A DNA stretch of 64,000 bases from Bifidobacterium angulatum DSM 20098 = JCM 7096 (GCF_001025155.1 NZ_AP012322.1:1550001-1614000); one strand, 5' to 3'; numbered from the stretch's first letter, positions 42,410 to 51,255 are shown. Notes: a model not told the origin generated them from the letters alone. Numbers and translations are program-made.

Positions 42410-43498
42410 TCAGGAAACGATCGAATCGCGTTCGATGATGCGGCAACGCAACGGTGTCATCGGACCGTTCTCCGAACGCCTGATCGAATCCTCACTGCGT
42501 GCAAGGCTTTCCGTGGCGGCCCCATCGTCGATCATGGCAACCAGCTGATGCACCGCTTCGAAGCCCATTTCGTAGTGAGGAAGCTCCAAGGTGGTCAACG
42601 CGGGCTTGAGCACGTCCGTAATGAGCGGCTGGTTGTCGATGCTGATCACGGAAACGTCTGTGCCGATGCCGACCGACCGCTCTCTGGCCGCCTCGTAGAT
42701 GAAGGTCGCGCGCACATCGTTGAAGCAGAAGATGCCGTCCGGCTTGATCTCGTCGAACACGCGACCGGCTTCCGAAGCGGCGTTTGTGGCCTCTTCCACG
42801 TTGACGACCAACTGCTCGTCGAAGGGGATGCCCGCGTCCGCGAGCGCTCGGCGATACCCGGCGAACCGCTCCCCCTGGGCGATAATGGTGATTGAGGAAC
42901 CGTAGTAAACGATGCGTTTGCAGCCGGCCTGAATCAGCCGATTGGTGGCATCGTACCCTGCCATTTCGTCATCGGGGTAGATCGAGGGAATCTTGCGATT
43001 CTCGTCTTCGCCGTCGACGACGACCGTGGGGCTGCCCTCGAGTTCGGCGGGGATCTTCACAACACGGTGGTACATCATGGCATACAGGAAACCGTCCACG
43101 CGGTACTGCCGCAGGGCTGCGATCTCCTGGTTCTCCAGTTCCCGATCGTTTCCCGTGTTGACGGTGAGCAGAATATAGCCGAGTTTGCGCGCTGCCTCCT
43201 GCGCTCCCACCAGTACGCGCCCGGCATGTGGCGTGGTGGCGATCTCATCGGTGATAAAGCCGAGGGCATACGACCTGCTGGTGCGCAATGTGCGCGCCAC
43301 GGAGTTCGGCTTGTATCCCATTGATTGGGCCGTTTCGCGCACTCGTTGCGCCACCGCCTTGCTGACGCGATTGCGGTCCTTGTTGTTCAGGACCAACGAC
43401 ACGGTGCAAATGGAGACGCCGGCCTCTTTTGCGATGTCTTTGATCGATATCAATGGTTTTGCCTTGTCTGCTTGGCGGCTTTGTGAAGCGGATTCCAT
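42410..43498 (-). CDS. LacI-family transcriptional regulator of the fructoside locus
   Basis: The 362-residue protein has an N-terminal helix-turn-helix (ISIKDIAKEAGVSICTVSLVLNNKDRNRVSKAVAQRV), a hinge helix region (NSVARTLRTSRSYALGF) and a periplasmic-binding-like sugar domain with the usual FCFNDVRA and VSVISIDNQP motifs. I prefer ATG 43498; the frame also opens at GTG 43525 just upstream. It lies between the DUF624 gene (35 bp) and the GH32 gene (68 bp), so it is co-transcribed with the genes it most likely represses. The inducer is probably sucrose, fructose or a fructoside. Candidate operators are upstream of the solute-binding-protein gene. Confidence 0.92.
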   Translation of the reverse strand: MESASQSRQADKAKPLISIKDIAKEAGVSICTVSLVLNNKDRNRVSKAVAQRVRETAQSMGYKPNSVARTLRTSRSYALGFITDEIATTPHAGRVLVGAQEAARKLGYILLTVNTGNDRELENQEIAALRQYRVDGFLYAMMYHRVVKIPAELEGSPTVVVDGEDENRKIPSIYPDDEMAGYDATNRLIQAGCKRIVYYGSSITIIAQGERFAGYRRALADAGIPFDEQLVVNVEEATNAASEAGRVFDEIKPDGIFCFNDVRATFIYEAARERSVGIGTDVSVISIDNQPLITDVLKPALTTLELPHYEMGFEAVHQLVAMIDDGAATESLARSEDSIRRSENGPMTPLRCRIIERDSIVS

Positions 43499-43533
43499 TG
43501 TATGCCCGCCTTTCTTTGGCGACACTCTGCCGT

Positions 43534-44202
43534 TCAGCTTTTCGCGTATCGGATGCCCGGCTGCTCCCGGTCATGGATGTCCATTCCCGGAATCCGGCCG
43601 AACGAGTACACGATCCACGCAGTGCAGAACATCGGCAGCGACATGCCGAACACCATGAGCAGACCCGGCCATTGCGCCCAGGCAAGGATCGCCAGCAGTG
43701 CGAGTCCGATCTGCAGCAGGGTGCACAGCGGACGGGCCACGATCATGGTCAGCGTTGTGCGGACGATCCACAGCGGACGTTCGTCATAGTTCGCGCGCAC
43801 CACCCAGACCAGCATGGTGAAGGCCAGCAATACCAGTGCCAGCACGAACAGTATGCCGGAAACCGCCACGTCGAACGTTCCGCGTGCATGCCAGTTCATC
43901 ATGTAGTAGTCGATGGCGAGCACCACCCAGCATACGGCCAACGGCCAGCCGAAGAGATTCGCCTGCTTGAGCTCGTTTTTCCATGCGCCGTGGAAGATGC
44001 CCCATACTTCCTTGGCGCGCATCGACCGATCCTCGGCACGCAGCCACGTGCGGAACGTGGTTTGCGCGGCGGCGCAGGATGGGAAGAATCCCAGCACCAC
44101 GGCACCCAGCAGTGTGTGCACGAGCATGGCGATGTTCACCACGAAGATCGTGAGCAGCAGACGGCAGAACCGTTCATAGGCCACGGAAAAACGAGCGAGC
44201 AT
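43534..44202 (-). CDS. DUF624 (YesL-like) membrane protein
   Basis: The 222-residue protein has about five membrane helices (FVVNIAMLVHTLLGAVVLGF; FGWPLAVCWVVLAIDYYM; AVSGILFVLALVLLAFTMLVWVV; LLQIGLALLAILAWA; LLMVFGMSLPMFCTAWIVYSF) and the DUF624 N-terminal pattern. Such proteins are regularly encoded with LplABC/YtcQP-type sugar ABC transporters; the role is unknown, possibly an accessory to import. Start ATG 44202 follows AAAGGGA. It lies 16 bp after the second permease gene. Confidence 0.88.
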   Translation of the reverse strand: MLARFSVAYERFCRLLLTIFVVNIAMLVHTLLGAVVLGFFPSCAAAQTTFRTWLRAEDRSMRAKEVWGIFHGAWKNELKQANLFGWPLAVCWVVLAIDYYMMNWHARGTFDVAVSGILFVLALVLLAFTMLVWVVRANYDERPLWIVRTTLTMIVARPLCTLLQIGLALLAILAWAQWPGLLMVFGMSLPMFCTAWIVYSFGRIPGMDIHDREQPGIRYAKS

Positions 44203-44218
44203 GGCGAATCCCTTTCAA

Positions 44219-45157
44219 TCAGCCCTTGACGGCGCCGAGCATGACGCCCTTGTTGAAGTACTTCTGCAGGAACGGGTACAGCACCAGCAGAGGCAGGGTG
44301 GAGACGATGATGATGCCGAACTTGATCTGGTCGGCCGCCTGCTGTTGGGCCGCGGCGTTGACGTTCGTACCGGTACCTTGCGCCACCAGCAGCAACTGCT
44401 GCAAGACCACCTGCAACGGCTGCTTCGAATCGTCGGTGATGTAGATCAAGCCTGTCATGAAGTCGTTCCAGTGGCCGACGAAGTAGTACAGGCCGATGAC
44501 GGCGAGGATGGCGGAGCTCAACGGCAGCACGATCTTGAAGAAGTAGCCGAAGTAGCTCAGGCCGTCGATCTGCGCCGCGTCATGCAGCTCCTCCGGAATG
44601 GAGGTTTCGAAGAAGGAGCGTGCCACGATCACGTTGTACACGGAGACCGCGCCTGGCAGGATGAACACCCACATGGTGTTGTTGATGCCGAGGGCCTTGT
44701 ACAGCAAGTAGTTCGGGATCAGGCCACCGCTGACGAACATGGTGACGGTGAACAGGAACATGATGACGCGACGCGGCTTGAATTCGCGGCGGGACAGTGC
44801 AAAAGCGCAGGGGATGGTCACGGCCATGTTGACCGCGGTACCGACCACCGAGTAGATGATCGTGTTGAGATAGCCCTGCCAGATGCGATGGTTGGTGAAC
44901 ACCTTCGCATAGCCGGCGAAGGTCACGCCCTTAGGCAGCAGTGACACTTCACCGCCGGCCACGGCGTTCGGATTGGAGAACGACGCGATGACCACGAACC
45001 ACAGCGGGTAGAGCACTGCGACCACGGTGAATACCAGGAGCAGCACGATGACGAAGTCGACCGCCCAGTCGGCTGGGGTCTTCTTCTGCCGTACATGCTT
45101 GTTCCAGGGAATATCGTTCGTATTGCGGGAAACGGCCCCGGTTGTTGTTGCAGACAT
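44219..45157 (-). CDS. Carbohydrate ABC transporter permease (LplC/YtcP type)
   Basis: The 312-residue inner-membrane permease has six predicted helices and the MalG-type binding-protein-dependent motif region (ARSFFETSIPEELHDAAQIDGLSYFGYFFKIVLPLSSAIL), whose EAA-like loop docks the ATPase. N-terminal cytoplasmic tail of about 40 residues. The start ATG has AGGAGG upstream. It pairs with the permease gene 12 bp upstream. No ATPase gene is in the locus, so a shared MsiK-like ATPase elsewhere is expected, as is usual in actinobacteria. Confidence 0.93.
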   Translation of the reverse strand: MSATTTGAVSRNTNDIPWNKHVRQKKTPADWAVDFVIVLLLVFTVVAVLYPLWFVVIASFSNPNAVAGGEVSLLPKGVTFAGYAKVFTNHRIWQGYLNTIIYSVVGTAVNMAVTIPCAFALSRREFKPRRVIMFLFTVTMFVSGGLIPNYLLYKALGINNTMWVFILPGAVSVYNVIVARSFFETSIPEELHDAAQIDGLSYFGYFFKIVLPLSSAILAVIGLYYFVGHWNDFMTGLIYITDDSKQPLQVVLQQLLLVAQGTGTNVNAAAQQQAADQIKFGIIIVSTLPLLVLYPFLQKYFNKGVMLGAVKG

Positions 45158-45169
45158 GATTGCTGCCTC

Positions 45170-46144
45170 CTAGAAAATGCTCGTATCGGAAACGCGCTTG
45201 GCGATCGCGTTCGCGGTGATCAGGAAGACGAAGTTGATCAGGGTGTTGAACAGGCCGATAGCGGTCGAATACGAATACTGGCCGTTAAGAATACCGATCT
45301 TGTAGGTGTAGGTCGCGATGACCTCGGTGGCCGGCATGTTCAGCGAGTTCTGCATCAGGTAGATCTTGTCGAAGCCCACGTTCAGCACGGAACCCATGTT
45401 CATGATGAGCAGGATCGCACAGGTCGGCATGATGGCCGGCAGGTCGACGTAGCGGATCAGCTGCAGACGACCGGCGCCATCGATCTTCGCGGCCTCGTAC
45501 AGCGAGGTGTCCACGCCGGCGAGCGCGGCCAGGTAGATGATGGAGTTCCAGCCGACGTGCTGCCAGACTTCGGAGATCCAGTAGACGGCGGTGATGGCGC
45601 TGGTGGAGCCCATCAGCGATTCGTCACCGAAGAAGCGGCCCAGGATGCCGGAGCCCGGGGACAGGAAGATGTTCAGCATCGAGACGATGACCACCACGGA
45701 GATGAAGTGCGGCATGTAGGTGATGGTCTGCACGAAGCCCTTGATCTTCTTCGAGCCGATCTGGTTGATGAGCAGGGCCAGAATGATCGGGAAGATGAAG
45801 CCCATGACCAGCGTCCACAGGGAGATGCGGACGGTGTTGGTCATGATCTCGCCGAAGAGCGGGTTATGGAAGAATTCGTTGAAATATTTGAGCCCTACGA
45901 ACTTGCCGCCGGTCAGGCCCTTGGTCGGGTCGAACTCGCGGAAGGCAAGCTGGATGCCCCACATCGGCACGTAGGCGAACAGGCCTACGAAGAACAGGGC
46001 GGGAGCGGTGAGGATCCACAACTGCCAGTAGCGGCGGAAGTGGTCGGCGATACGGTCGAACAGACCGGGCTTATTGCGTGCCGCCGCTGCGTTGACGCTT
46101 CCGGTCTGTAGCGCGGCGCCTTTCGATGATTGCATTGCAGGCAT
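45170..46144 (-). CDS. Carbohydrate ABC transporter permease (LplB type)
   Basis: The 324-residue permease has six helices, starting with LWILTAPALFFVGLFAYVPMWGIQLAFREFDP, the typical N-terminal region of LplB/YtcP-type subunits. The EAA loop reads VDTSLYEAAKIDGAGRLQLIRYVDLPAI. I chose ATG 46144 (MPAMQSSKG), preceded by GGAG; the frame opens further upstream at TTG 46228, but that runs into the intergenic stem-loop. It forms a heterodimer with the next permease. Confidence 0.92.
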   Translation of the reverse strand: MPAMQSSKGAALQTGSVNAAAARNKPGLFDRIADHFRRYWQLWILTAPALFFVGLFAYVPMWGIQLAFREFDPTKGLTGGKFVGLKYFNEFFHNPLFGEIMTNTVRISLWTLVMGFIFPIILALLINQIGSKKIKGFVQTITYMPHFISVVVIVSMLNIFLSPGSGILGRFFGDESLMGSTSAITAVYWISEVWQHVGWNSIIYLAALAGVDTSLYEAAKIDGAGRLQLIRYVDLPAIMPTCAILLIMNMGSVLNVGFDKIYLMQNSLNMPATEVIATYTYKIGILNGQYSYSTAIGLFNTLINFVFLITANAIAKRVSDTSIF

Positions 46145-46175
46145 ATCGAAACTCCAATGATTGTTTGGCAAACAA

Positions 46176-46237
46176 AGGCAGGGTTTGCCGATTGATTCCA
46201 AAAAGGGATTAAAAAAATCGTTCCGCAAACCCTGCCT
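46176..46237. repeat. Stem-loop between solute-binding-protein and permease genes
   Basis: AGGCAGGGTTTGC (46176-46188) pairs perfectly with GCAAACCCTGCCT (46225-46237) around a 36-nt loop. It lies in the 105-bp gap after the binding-protein gene, starting 12 bp past its stop. Such hairpins protect the upstream mRNA or partly terminate transcription, which raises the binding protein above the permeases. Confidence 0.75.
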
Positions 46238-46249
46238 GATTAACTATGG

Positions 46250-47857
46250 CTACTTGGTGTACTTGTCGTACCACTTCTGCCAAATCTTGATGTTGGCGTC
46301 CAGGCCGAGCGTCGGCTCACTGACCTTCTTCACGTAGGAATCCCATTCCTTGTCGACGCCGCCCTTCTGAACCCACTTGGCGATCTGATTGTTCGCGTAG
46401 TTGGAGATGGCGGTGTTGTTGTTCTGCAGGGTGTTGGAATCCTCGGTGTCGGGGCGCACGTAGACCGGCACGACGTCCTTGATGCCGTCGACGCGGTTGC
46501 GTGCTTCACGTACGGCCAGATCGGATGCGGTGACCTGATCGGCGTTGGTGTCGTTGACCATCTTCACGTCGTCGCGGATCCAGCCGCCGAAACGATCTTG
46601 CAATGCGATGGCACGGGTGTCAGGATATTCGGCGTAGGCTTTAGCCTTGTCGATGGTGTACTGGTGGTCACCGTCATCGGAGACGATATCCGGAATAGAG
46701 CCGAAGAATCCAGCCACGGAAAGCTTCTCGCCGTACATGGCGTTGATCACCTTGTAGATGGCGTCCTGGTTGGCGGCGTTCGGATTGACGGTCAGGCCGG
46801 AACCGGAGTAGGCCCAGCGTGCGGCGTCCTGGGAGTAATCCCACTTGACCTGGGAGTCAGGGGTGGAGGCGTCCTTCTTCAGCGGCGGCAGGGTGACGTA
46901 CTGATCGCTAAGCGCGTTGCCGTACTCGGAGTAGTTGGACCAGCCGAAGGAGACACCGGTGCGTGCGGTCTTGCCGTCGCTGACGGTCTGCGAACTGTAC
47001 TGGGAATCATCGCGGGTGAGCACGTCCTTCGGGATGAGCCCCTGGGCCATCAGCTCGTGCAGGTAGGAGACGACGTCTTTGAGCGCTTCGGAGGTGTAGT
47101 AGCTCTTGACCTTGCCGTTGTCCACATAGTAGCCCTGCTCGGATGCGCCACCGCCCATGAAGGAGGTGACCACGCCTTCGGAGTTCATCAGGGTCAGCGG
47201 GCTCCACAGGCCGAAGCCGACGCTGCGGATGTTCATCGGGATCTCATCGGCCTTGCCATTGCCGTTCGGATCGTCGCTCTTGAAGGCCTTGAGCACGTTC
47301 TCGAGCTCGTCCCAGGTGGTCGGCGTCTGGAGGCCCAGTTTGTCCAGCCAGGTCTTGTTGATGAACATGTGGGTGCCGGAGACCTCGTAGCCTTTGCCTC
47401 GATCGGAGGGCAGCATGGCGATCTTCGTGCCGTCGGTGACGTACTTTTCGGCGCCCTTGTTGTTCTTGAGGAACTTCTTGACGTTCGGCATCTTATCCAG
47501 ATGCGGCTTCAGATCCTCGAAGTAGGTGCTGTACTTGGCCGCGTCGACCATGCTGAACAGGCTCAGGCCGATGTCGGGGAATTCGCCGGCGGCCATCTTG
47601 GCGCTCTTCTGCTGGTCCCAAGCATTGTCGGCGACTTCCTGCCACTTGATGGTGCAGTCGCAGGCGGCTTCCAGATCCTTGGAGTACTGAGTGTCCTGCA
47701 TGGGGTGGTCGGTTACGTTACGACGGACAAGAATATTGACGATCGGCTTGCCGTTCTCGTCGGTGGTAGCCTGCTTGTTGCCGCATGCGGTCAAAGCGCC
47801 GGCCAGAGTTGCGACGGCTGCGACGGCTGCGATCAGGCGTACACTCCTTCGTGCCAT
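46250..47857 (-). CDS. Sugar ABC transporter solute-binding lipoprotein (LplA/YtcQ type)
   Basis: The 535-residue protein has a lipoprotein signal peptide ending in the lipobox LTAC (cysteine near residue 25), followed by a two-lobed binding protein of family 1 with the larger size typical of LplA/YtcQ proteins. Sequence features include TWDELENVLKAFKSDDPNGNGKADEIP, a loop common in this group. It would be anchored outside the membrane and deliver sugar to the two permeases. Start ATG 47857 follows AAGAAGGA. As first gene of the locus, with GH32 last, its likely ligand is sucrose or a short fructo-oligosaccharide; this is inference from context. Confidence 0.92.
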   Translation of the reverse strand: MARRSVRLIAAVAAVATLAGALTACGNKQATTDENGKPIVNILVRRNVTDHPMQDTQYSKDLEAACDCTIKWQEVADNAWDQQKSAKMAAGEFPDIGLSLFSMVDAAKYSTYFEDLKPHLDKMPNVKKFLKNNKGAEKYVTDGTKIAMLPSDRGKGYEVSGTHMFINKTWLDKLGLQTPTTWDELENVLKAFKSDDPNGNGKADEIPMNIRSVGFGLWSPLTLMNSEGVVTSFMGGGASEQGYYVDNGKVKSYYTSEALKDVVSYLHELMAQGLIPKDVLTRDDSQYSSQTVSDGKTARTGVSFGWSNYSEYGNALSDQYVTLPPLKKDASTPDSQVKWDYSQDAARWAYSGSGLTVNPNAANQDAIYKVINAMYGEKLSVAGFFGSIPDIVSDDGDHQYTIDKAKAYAEYPDTRAIALQDRFGGWIRDDVKMVNDTNADQVTASDLAVREARNRVDGIKDVVPVYVRPDTEDSNTLQNNNTAISNYANNQIAKWVQKGGVDKEWDSYVKKVSEPTLGLDANIKIWQKWYDKYTK

Positions 47858-47962
47858 GATATTCCTTCTTCCTTAATATTCCTCCCGCATCGGGTACGCC
47901 CCGACGCGAACCTCAAGATCACGTGCGTTGTGCTCTTGCTGTGGTTAACACCGTAAATCGTT

Positions 47963-47991
47963 AATCGTTTAATGTCAAACGTTAAACGATT
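47963..47991. promoter_or_regulatory. Candidate LacI-type operator (inverted repeat)
   Basis: AATCGTTTAA (47963-47972) and TTAAACGATT (47982-47991) form a perfect 10-bp inverted repeat, 106 bp upstream of the solute-binding-protein gene. The spacer contains GTCAAACGTTA, also found at 40205. Each half resembles a CG-centred LacI-family site (TTAATCGTTTAA). Confidence 0.55.
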
Positions 47992-47999
47992 ATTCCAAC

Positions 48000-48013
48000 T
48001 GTTAGCGCTCTCA
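48000..48013. promoter_or_regulatory. Second CG-centred operator or cre-like site
   Basis: TGTTAGCGCTCTCA fits the general LacI/CcpA-family operator pattern (TG-x4-CG-x4-CA with an AGCGCT core). It is 142 bp upstream of the solute-binding-protein start codon. It could bind a global sugar regulator of the LacI family. Confidence 0.45.
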
Positions 48014-48388
48014 TAACGTCATTTCCGCCACATCATGCAAACGTAGGCATCGGCACCGCCCCGCCATTTCCGCCCTCAATTGCCGCAAAACCCAATCACG
48101 ACACGCCGTTAATGGTTTGATGCTCATCACCGGCACATTCATATATCGTCATCCATGCATAACTATCGGCACACCATACGATTCCGTCATTCCAACCGAT
48201 TGCTCCGCAGTTGCCCGATTCGGCGGAACCGGCCGACTCTCCCCTGTTCATGCCCGCACGAATGGCCGATTCCCCCGAAAAGGACACCGCTGCACAGGCT
48301 CCGCCTCCGGCCTGTCGCACTATGCGACGATCGGCATAGGTTCGGATACGCCCACAACGTATAACTGTGCCCAGCAGCATATAAAAAA
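48014..48388. other. Gap between fructoside locus and MFS exporter, no gene recognised
   Basis: About 375 bp without a supported gene. A 102-codon plus-strand frame (48117-48425) runs through the terminator hairpin, has no ribosome-binding site and shows no protein-like pattern, so I do not call it. Confidence 0.6.
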
Positions 48389-48420
48389 GCGTCGGGCGCA
48401 TATCCACATGCACCCGACGC
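48389..48420 (-). terminator. Rho-independent terminator of the MFS gene
   Basis: GCGTCGGGCGCAT (48389-48401) pairs with ATGCACCCGACGC (48408-48420), one mismatch, and on the minus strand is followed by TTTTTT (complement of 48383-48388). It is 53 bp beyond the stop of the MFS gene. Confidence 0.85.
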
Positions 48421-48473
48421 CATAATCACGGTCACAGCCGCGGCGGCCGCGACCGCAGACCTACGGGAAGCCC

Positions 48474-49889
48474 CTACCGCTGCTCGCGGCCCTCCTTTAG
48501 GAAGAAGGAGAACATGAATACGATCACGACCAGAACCAGGCCGAACACATAGCCGTACCGGGAACCGGCAACGAAGCTCTGCGCCTCGCTCGCCCCGGAC
48601 CCCATGCCCAGCAGGCAGGTGGCCACGGCGGTGCCGATGGCGCCGCACACCTGTTGCATGGTGTTGAGAATCGTGGAGCCGTCGGCGGCGAGCTCGCGCG
48701 GCAGACCCTTCAATGCCGCGGACTGCGCGGACTGCTGCATCAGCGGAATGCCGATCATGAACACCACGTGCGCCAGCACGAAGAACGCAGGAGCGGTGGT
48801 GACGCCGATAACCAGGAACAGCACGGAGCCGATGATGGCCACCACGGCGCCGGCACGCACCAGCGGGCGTGCGCCGACCTTGTCGTACATGCGGCCGGTG
48901 GCGAACGAGCAGATGGCGTTGATCACGCCGCCCGCAAGCATCAGCATGCCGGCGACGGACGAGTTAAGCCCCAGGCCACGCTGCAGTTCCTGCGGGGCAA
49001 GATACATGATCGCCAACGTGCAGGCGAAGGAGCAGGTGACCATCAGCGCCGGGGTACGGAAGGATGCGATGCCCAACGCACGCAGATCCAGCACCGGATT
49101 GTCGATGTGCAGCTGGCGGTACGCGTAGAACGCGACGACCACGATGCCGACGACCAGCAGCACGACCACCAGCGCGGAGAAGCCCATATCGGCCACCAGG
49201 CTCACGCCGGCAACCAGGCAGCCGAAACCGATCACCGATGCGACGACGGATAGGATGTCGACCTTCGGGCGGGTCGTTTCGATCGGGGTGACGAAGAAGG
49301 CCGCGGTGCACACAATGGCAACGAGCGCCACAACGGCGAACAGCACGAAGATCGCACGCCAGGAGAACGCGCCGATCAGAATGCCGGACAGGGTCGGGCC
49401 GATCACCGGCGCGAACATGATCACCAGACCGGCCACACCGTTGGCGGCGCCGATCACGAACGGCGGGAACACGCGCATGATCGCGGCATACATGGTCGGC
49501 AGCACAATGCCGGTGCCGATGCCCTGGATGATTCGACCGGCCAGCACCAGTGCGAATACCGGAGCGCATGCGGACAGCGCGGAGCCGACGGCGAAGCAGA
49601 CCAATGCGAACAGCACCAGCGTCTTGGCCTTGATCCACTTGAGCAGGAATCCGACACACGGCAGCACCACGCCGATGGCGAGCATGTAGCCGACAACCAT
49701 CCACTGCGCGGTGCCGGTGGTGATGCCGAACGCATCGCACAGGTCGGGCAGGGCTATGTTCATGGACGTTTCGGACAGCATGCCCAGAAACGCGCCGATG
49801 TACAGGCCAAGCATCACCTTATGCGGATGCTTGAATTGGGGTTGATCATGATTCGATGGAGCGTGTTGCGTTGCTGCGCTTTGTGACAC
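48474..49889 (-). CDS. MFS drug-type exporter (DHA2-like)
   Basis: The 471-residue membrane protein has about 14 hydrophobic helices, the number of the DHA2 group. Motif C-like GFGCLVAGV and APVIGPTLSGILIGAFSWRAIFVL (antiporter motif C and the loop after it) are plain, as is the N-terminal ETSMNIALPDLCDAFGITTGTAQWMVVGYML. Such proteins export drugs or other amphiphilic compounds using the proton gradient; the substrate is unknown. The start is GTG 49889, preceded by AAGGG. It stands alone with its own terminator downstream and, unusually, two terminator-like hairpins upstream on the same strand. Confidence 0.9.
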   Translation of the reverse strand: MSQSAATQHAPSNHDQPQFKHPHKVMLGLYIGAFLGMLSETSMNIALPDLCDAFGITTGTAQWMVVGYMLAIGVVLPCVGFLLKWIKAKTLVLFALVCFAVGSALSACAPVFALVLAGRIIQGIGTGIVLPTMYAAIMRVFPPFVIGAANGVAGLVIMFAPVIGPTLSGILIGAFSWRAIFVLFAVVALVAIVCTAAFFVTPIETTRPKVDILSVVASVIGFGCLVAGVSLVADMGFSALVVVLLVVGIVVVAFYAYRQLHIDNPVLDLRALGIASFRTPALMVTCSFACTLAIMYLAPQELQRGLGLNSSVAGMLMLAGGVINAICSFATGRMYDKVGARPLVRAGAVVAIIGSVLFLVIGVTTAPAFFVLAHVVFMIGIPLMQQSAQSAALKGLPRELAADGSTILNTMQQVCGAIGTAVATCLLGMGSGASEAQSFVAGSRYGYVFGLVLVVIVFMFSFFLKEGREQR

Positions 49890-49995
49890 GGTTTCCCTTC
49901 ATCTTTCTTTTCGTCTTATCTCAATGGTTCTTTCGCCCGAGCCGTCCAGTCACCGCATTGCGCATCTGCATGTGGTTGCACGCCGGCATGCAAAA

Positions 49996-50023
49996 GCCCG
50001 GATCGCCATATGCGGATCCGGGC
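49996..50023 (-). terminator. Terminator-like hairpin in the MFS leader (inner)
   Basis: GCCCGGATC (49996-50004) pairs with GATCCGGGC (50015-50023). On the minus strand it is followed by TTTTG. It lies 107 bp upstream of the MFS start codon, in the direction of MFS transcription. Confidence 0.6.
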
Positions 50024-50049
50024 CTCACTGCCTGTTCTCAGGGCAAAGA

Positions 50050-50097
50050 AAAACCGCACGGCACACACCTCGTATATCGGCTATGCCATGCGGTTTT
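50050..50097 (-). terminator. Terminator-like hairpin in the MFS leader (outer)
   Basis: AAAACCGCACGGC (50050-50062) pairs with GCCATGCGGTTTT (50085-50097) with one mismatch, and on the minus strand is followed by TTTTTCTTT. This is a well-formed rho-independent terminator with no gene upstream that needs it, since the next gene (50242) is on the plus strand. The surrounding gap 49890-50241 has no supported ORF. Confidence 0.7.
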
Positions 50098-50241
50098 GGA
50101 AAACAGTGGTCAACCTATCACGGATACACATTCCTCGTAAGCCAGCCGGGCGTGTCGCACCTATCGGTGATCCACGGATCACCAACCGCAAGACTCGCGC
50201 CGCACCCGGCGCGGCGGCGAAAAGTCATTTACAGTGGAGTC

Positions 50242-51225
50242 ATGAGAAGCATCATCACGCGAGCATTGACGCTAATCGACCACGTGTTCGTGTTCTGGAA
50301 CAATTCGTTTCCCGGAAGCGTCATCAATCGTTTCGCCAGGCGCAACGGCGGAACATTGTCCAACGGCATGGCTTACAACCTGCTGTTCGCGTTCTTCTCC
50401 GGCATCTGGACGGTATTCGCCGTCGTCACGCTGTTCTTCACCAAGAACACCACGCTGCTCGATTGGTTCATCTCCACTCTTGAACGCACTATTCCAGGGC
50501 TGAGCATCACCGATTCGATGGTGGATGGAATCTCGTCGACCATGACCTGGACCGGTGTACTGACGTTCTGCATCTTCATATGGAAGGTGCTGTGCTGTCT
50601 TGATGCGTGGCGCAACGCCGCCTGGACGATGATGGATCGCCCCAAGCCTTTCTTCGACCCGGTCCAGATACGATTCTTCGACGCCGTTGCCTTCATTCTA
50701 GTGGCGCTGATGTTCGTCGTCTCCAGTATCGCCGGCGTAATTTCGGGCGGCATTGTACGCCGCATCGTCAATCTGCTTCACGATCTCGCCATGCTGCCGG
50801 AATCCAACACCACGCTTGCGAATTCGATGCTGCTTGATCTTTCCGGCTTTCTCATCGGTCTGGTGTTCAATATTCTGCTTATGGCGCTGATGTTCTGTTT
50901 CGTGGCCCGCATCCGATGCGACAAGCGTCTTACCGTATTCGTCTGTTTGATCGGCGGCCTGGTGATTTCCATACTTCAGCTGCTGGGAAGCCGCCTGCTG
51001 GGAGGTGCGACGTCGAATCCGTTGATGGCCCCGTTCAGCGTGTTCATCGGTGTGCTGATCTGGTTCAGCTTCATCGCCCAGATCCTGATGTATTGCGCCG
51101 CGTTCATCGGTCAGGCGCAGTCAATGTTCGACGAACGCGAGGCGGAGAAGACGGAGCTTCAATCCATTGCACGCAGCATGCTTCCGGCTAACGATCCTTC
51201 CACCGAGCGGCAATCGGATCGTTAG
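50242..51225 (+). CDS. YihY/virulence-factor BrkB family membrane protein
   Basis: The 327-residue protein has about six membrane helices and the family pattern: GGTLSNGMAYNLLFAFFSGIWTVF, a long cytoplasmic loop with KVLCCLDAWRNAAWTMMD, and the last helices NPLMAPFSVFIGVLIWFSFIAQILMYCAAFIGQ. The start is ATG 50242 after GTGGAG; upstream codons in the same frame are not coding. Members were once mis-named RNase BN; the function is not established. Charged tail of about 30 residues. Not in an obvious operon. Confidence 0.9.
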   Translation: MRSIITRALTLIDHVFVFWNNSFPGSVINRFARRNGGTLSNGMAYNLLFAFFSGIWTVFAVVTLFFTKNTTLLDWFISTLERTIPGLSITDSMVDGISSTMTWTGVLTFCIFIWKVLCCLDAWRNAAWTMMDRPKPFFDPVQIRFFDAVAFILVALMFVVSSIAGVISGGIVRRIVNLLHDLAMLPESNTTLANSMLLDLSGFLIGLVFNILLMALMFCFVARIRCDKRLTVFVCLIGGLVISILQLLGSRLLGGATSNPLMAPFSVFIGVLIWFSFIAQILMYCAAFIGQAQSMFDEREAEKTELQSIARSMLPANDPSTERQSDR

Positions 51226-51255
51226 TCTCGCCGGGCACTCGCGTCAAGGCCGGTT

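Noticed and set aside
40272..42548. A 758-codon plus-strand frame opposite the GH32 gene
   Set aside because: Shadow of a gene with all GH32 catalytic motifs; no independent evidence.
48117..48425. A 102-codon plus-strand frame in the gap before the MFS gene
   Set aside because: No ribosome-binding site, no recognisable pattern, and it runs through the terminator hairpin.
49856..50140. A 94-codon plus-strand frame in the MFS leader
   Set aside because: It overlaps both leader hairpins and the start of the MFS gene and has no start signal; hydrophobic N-terminus seems accidental.
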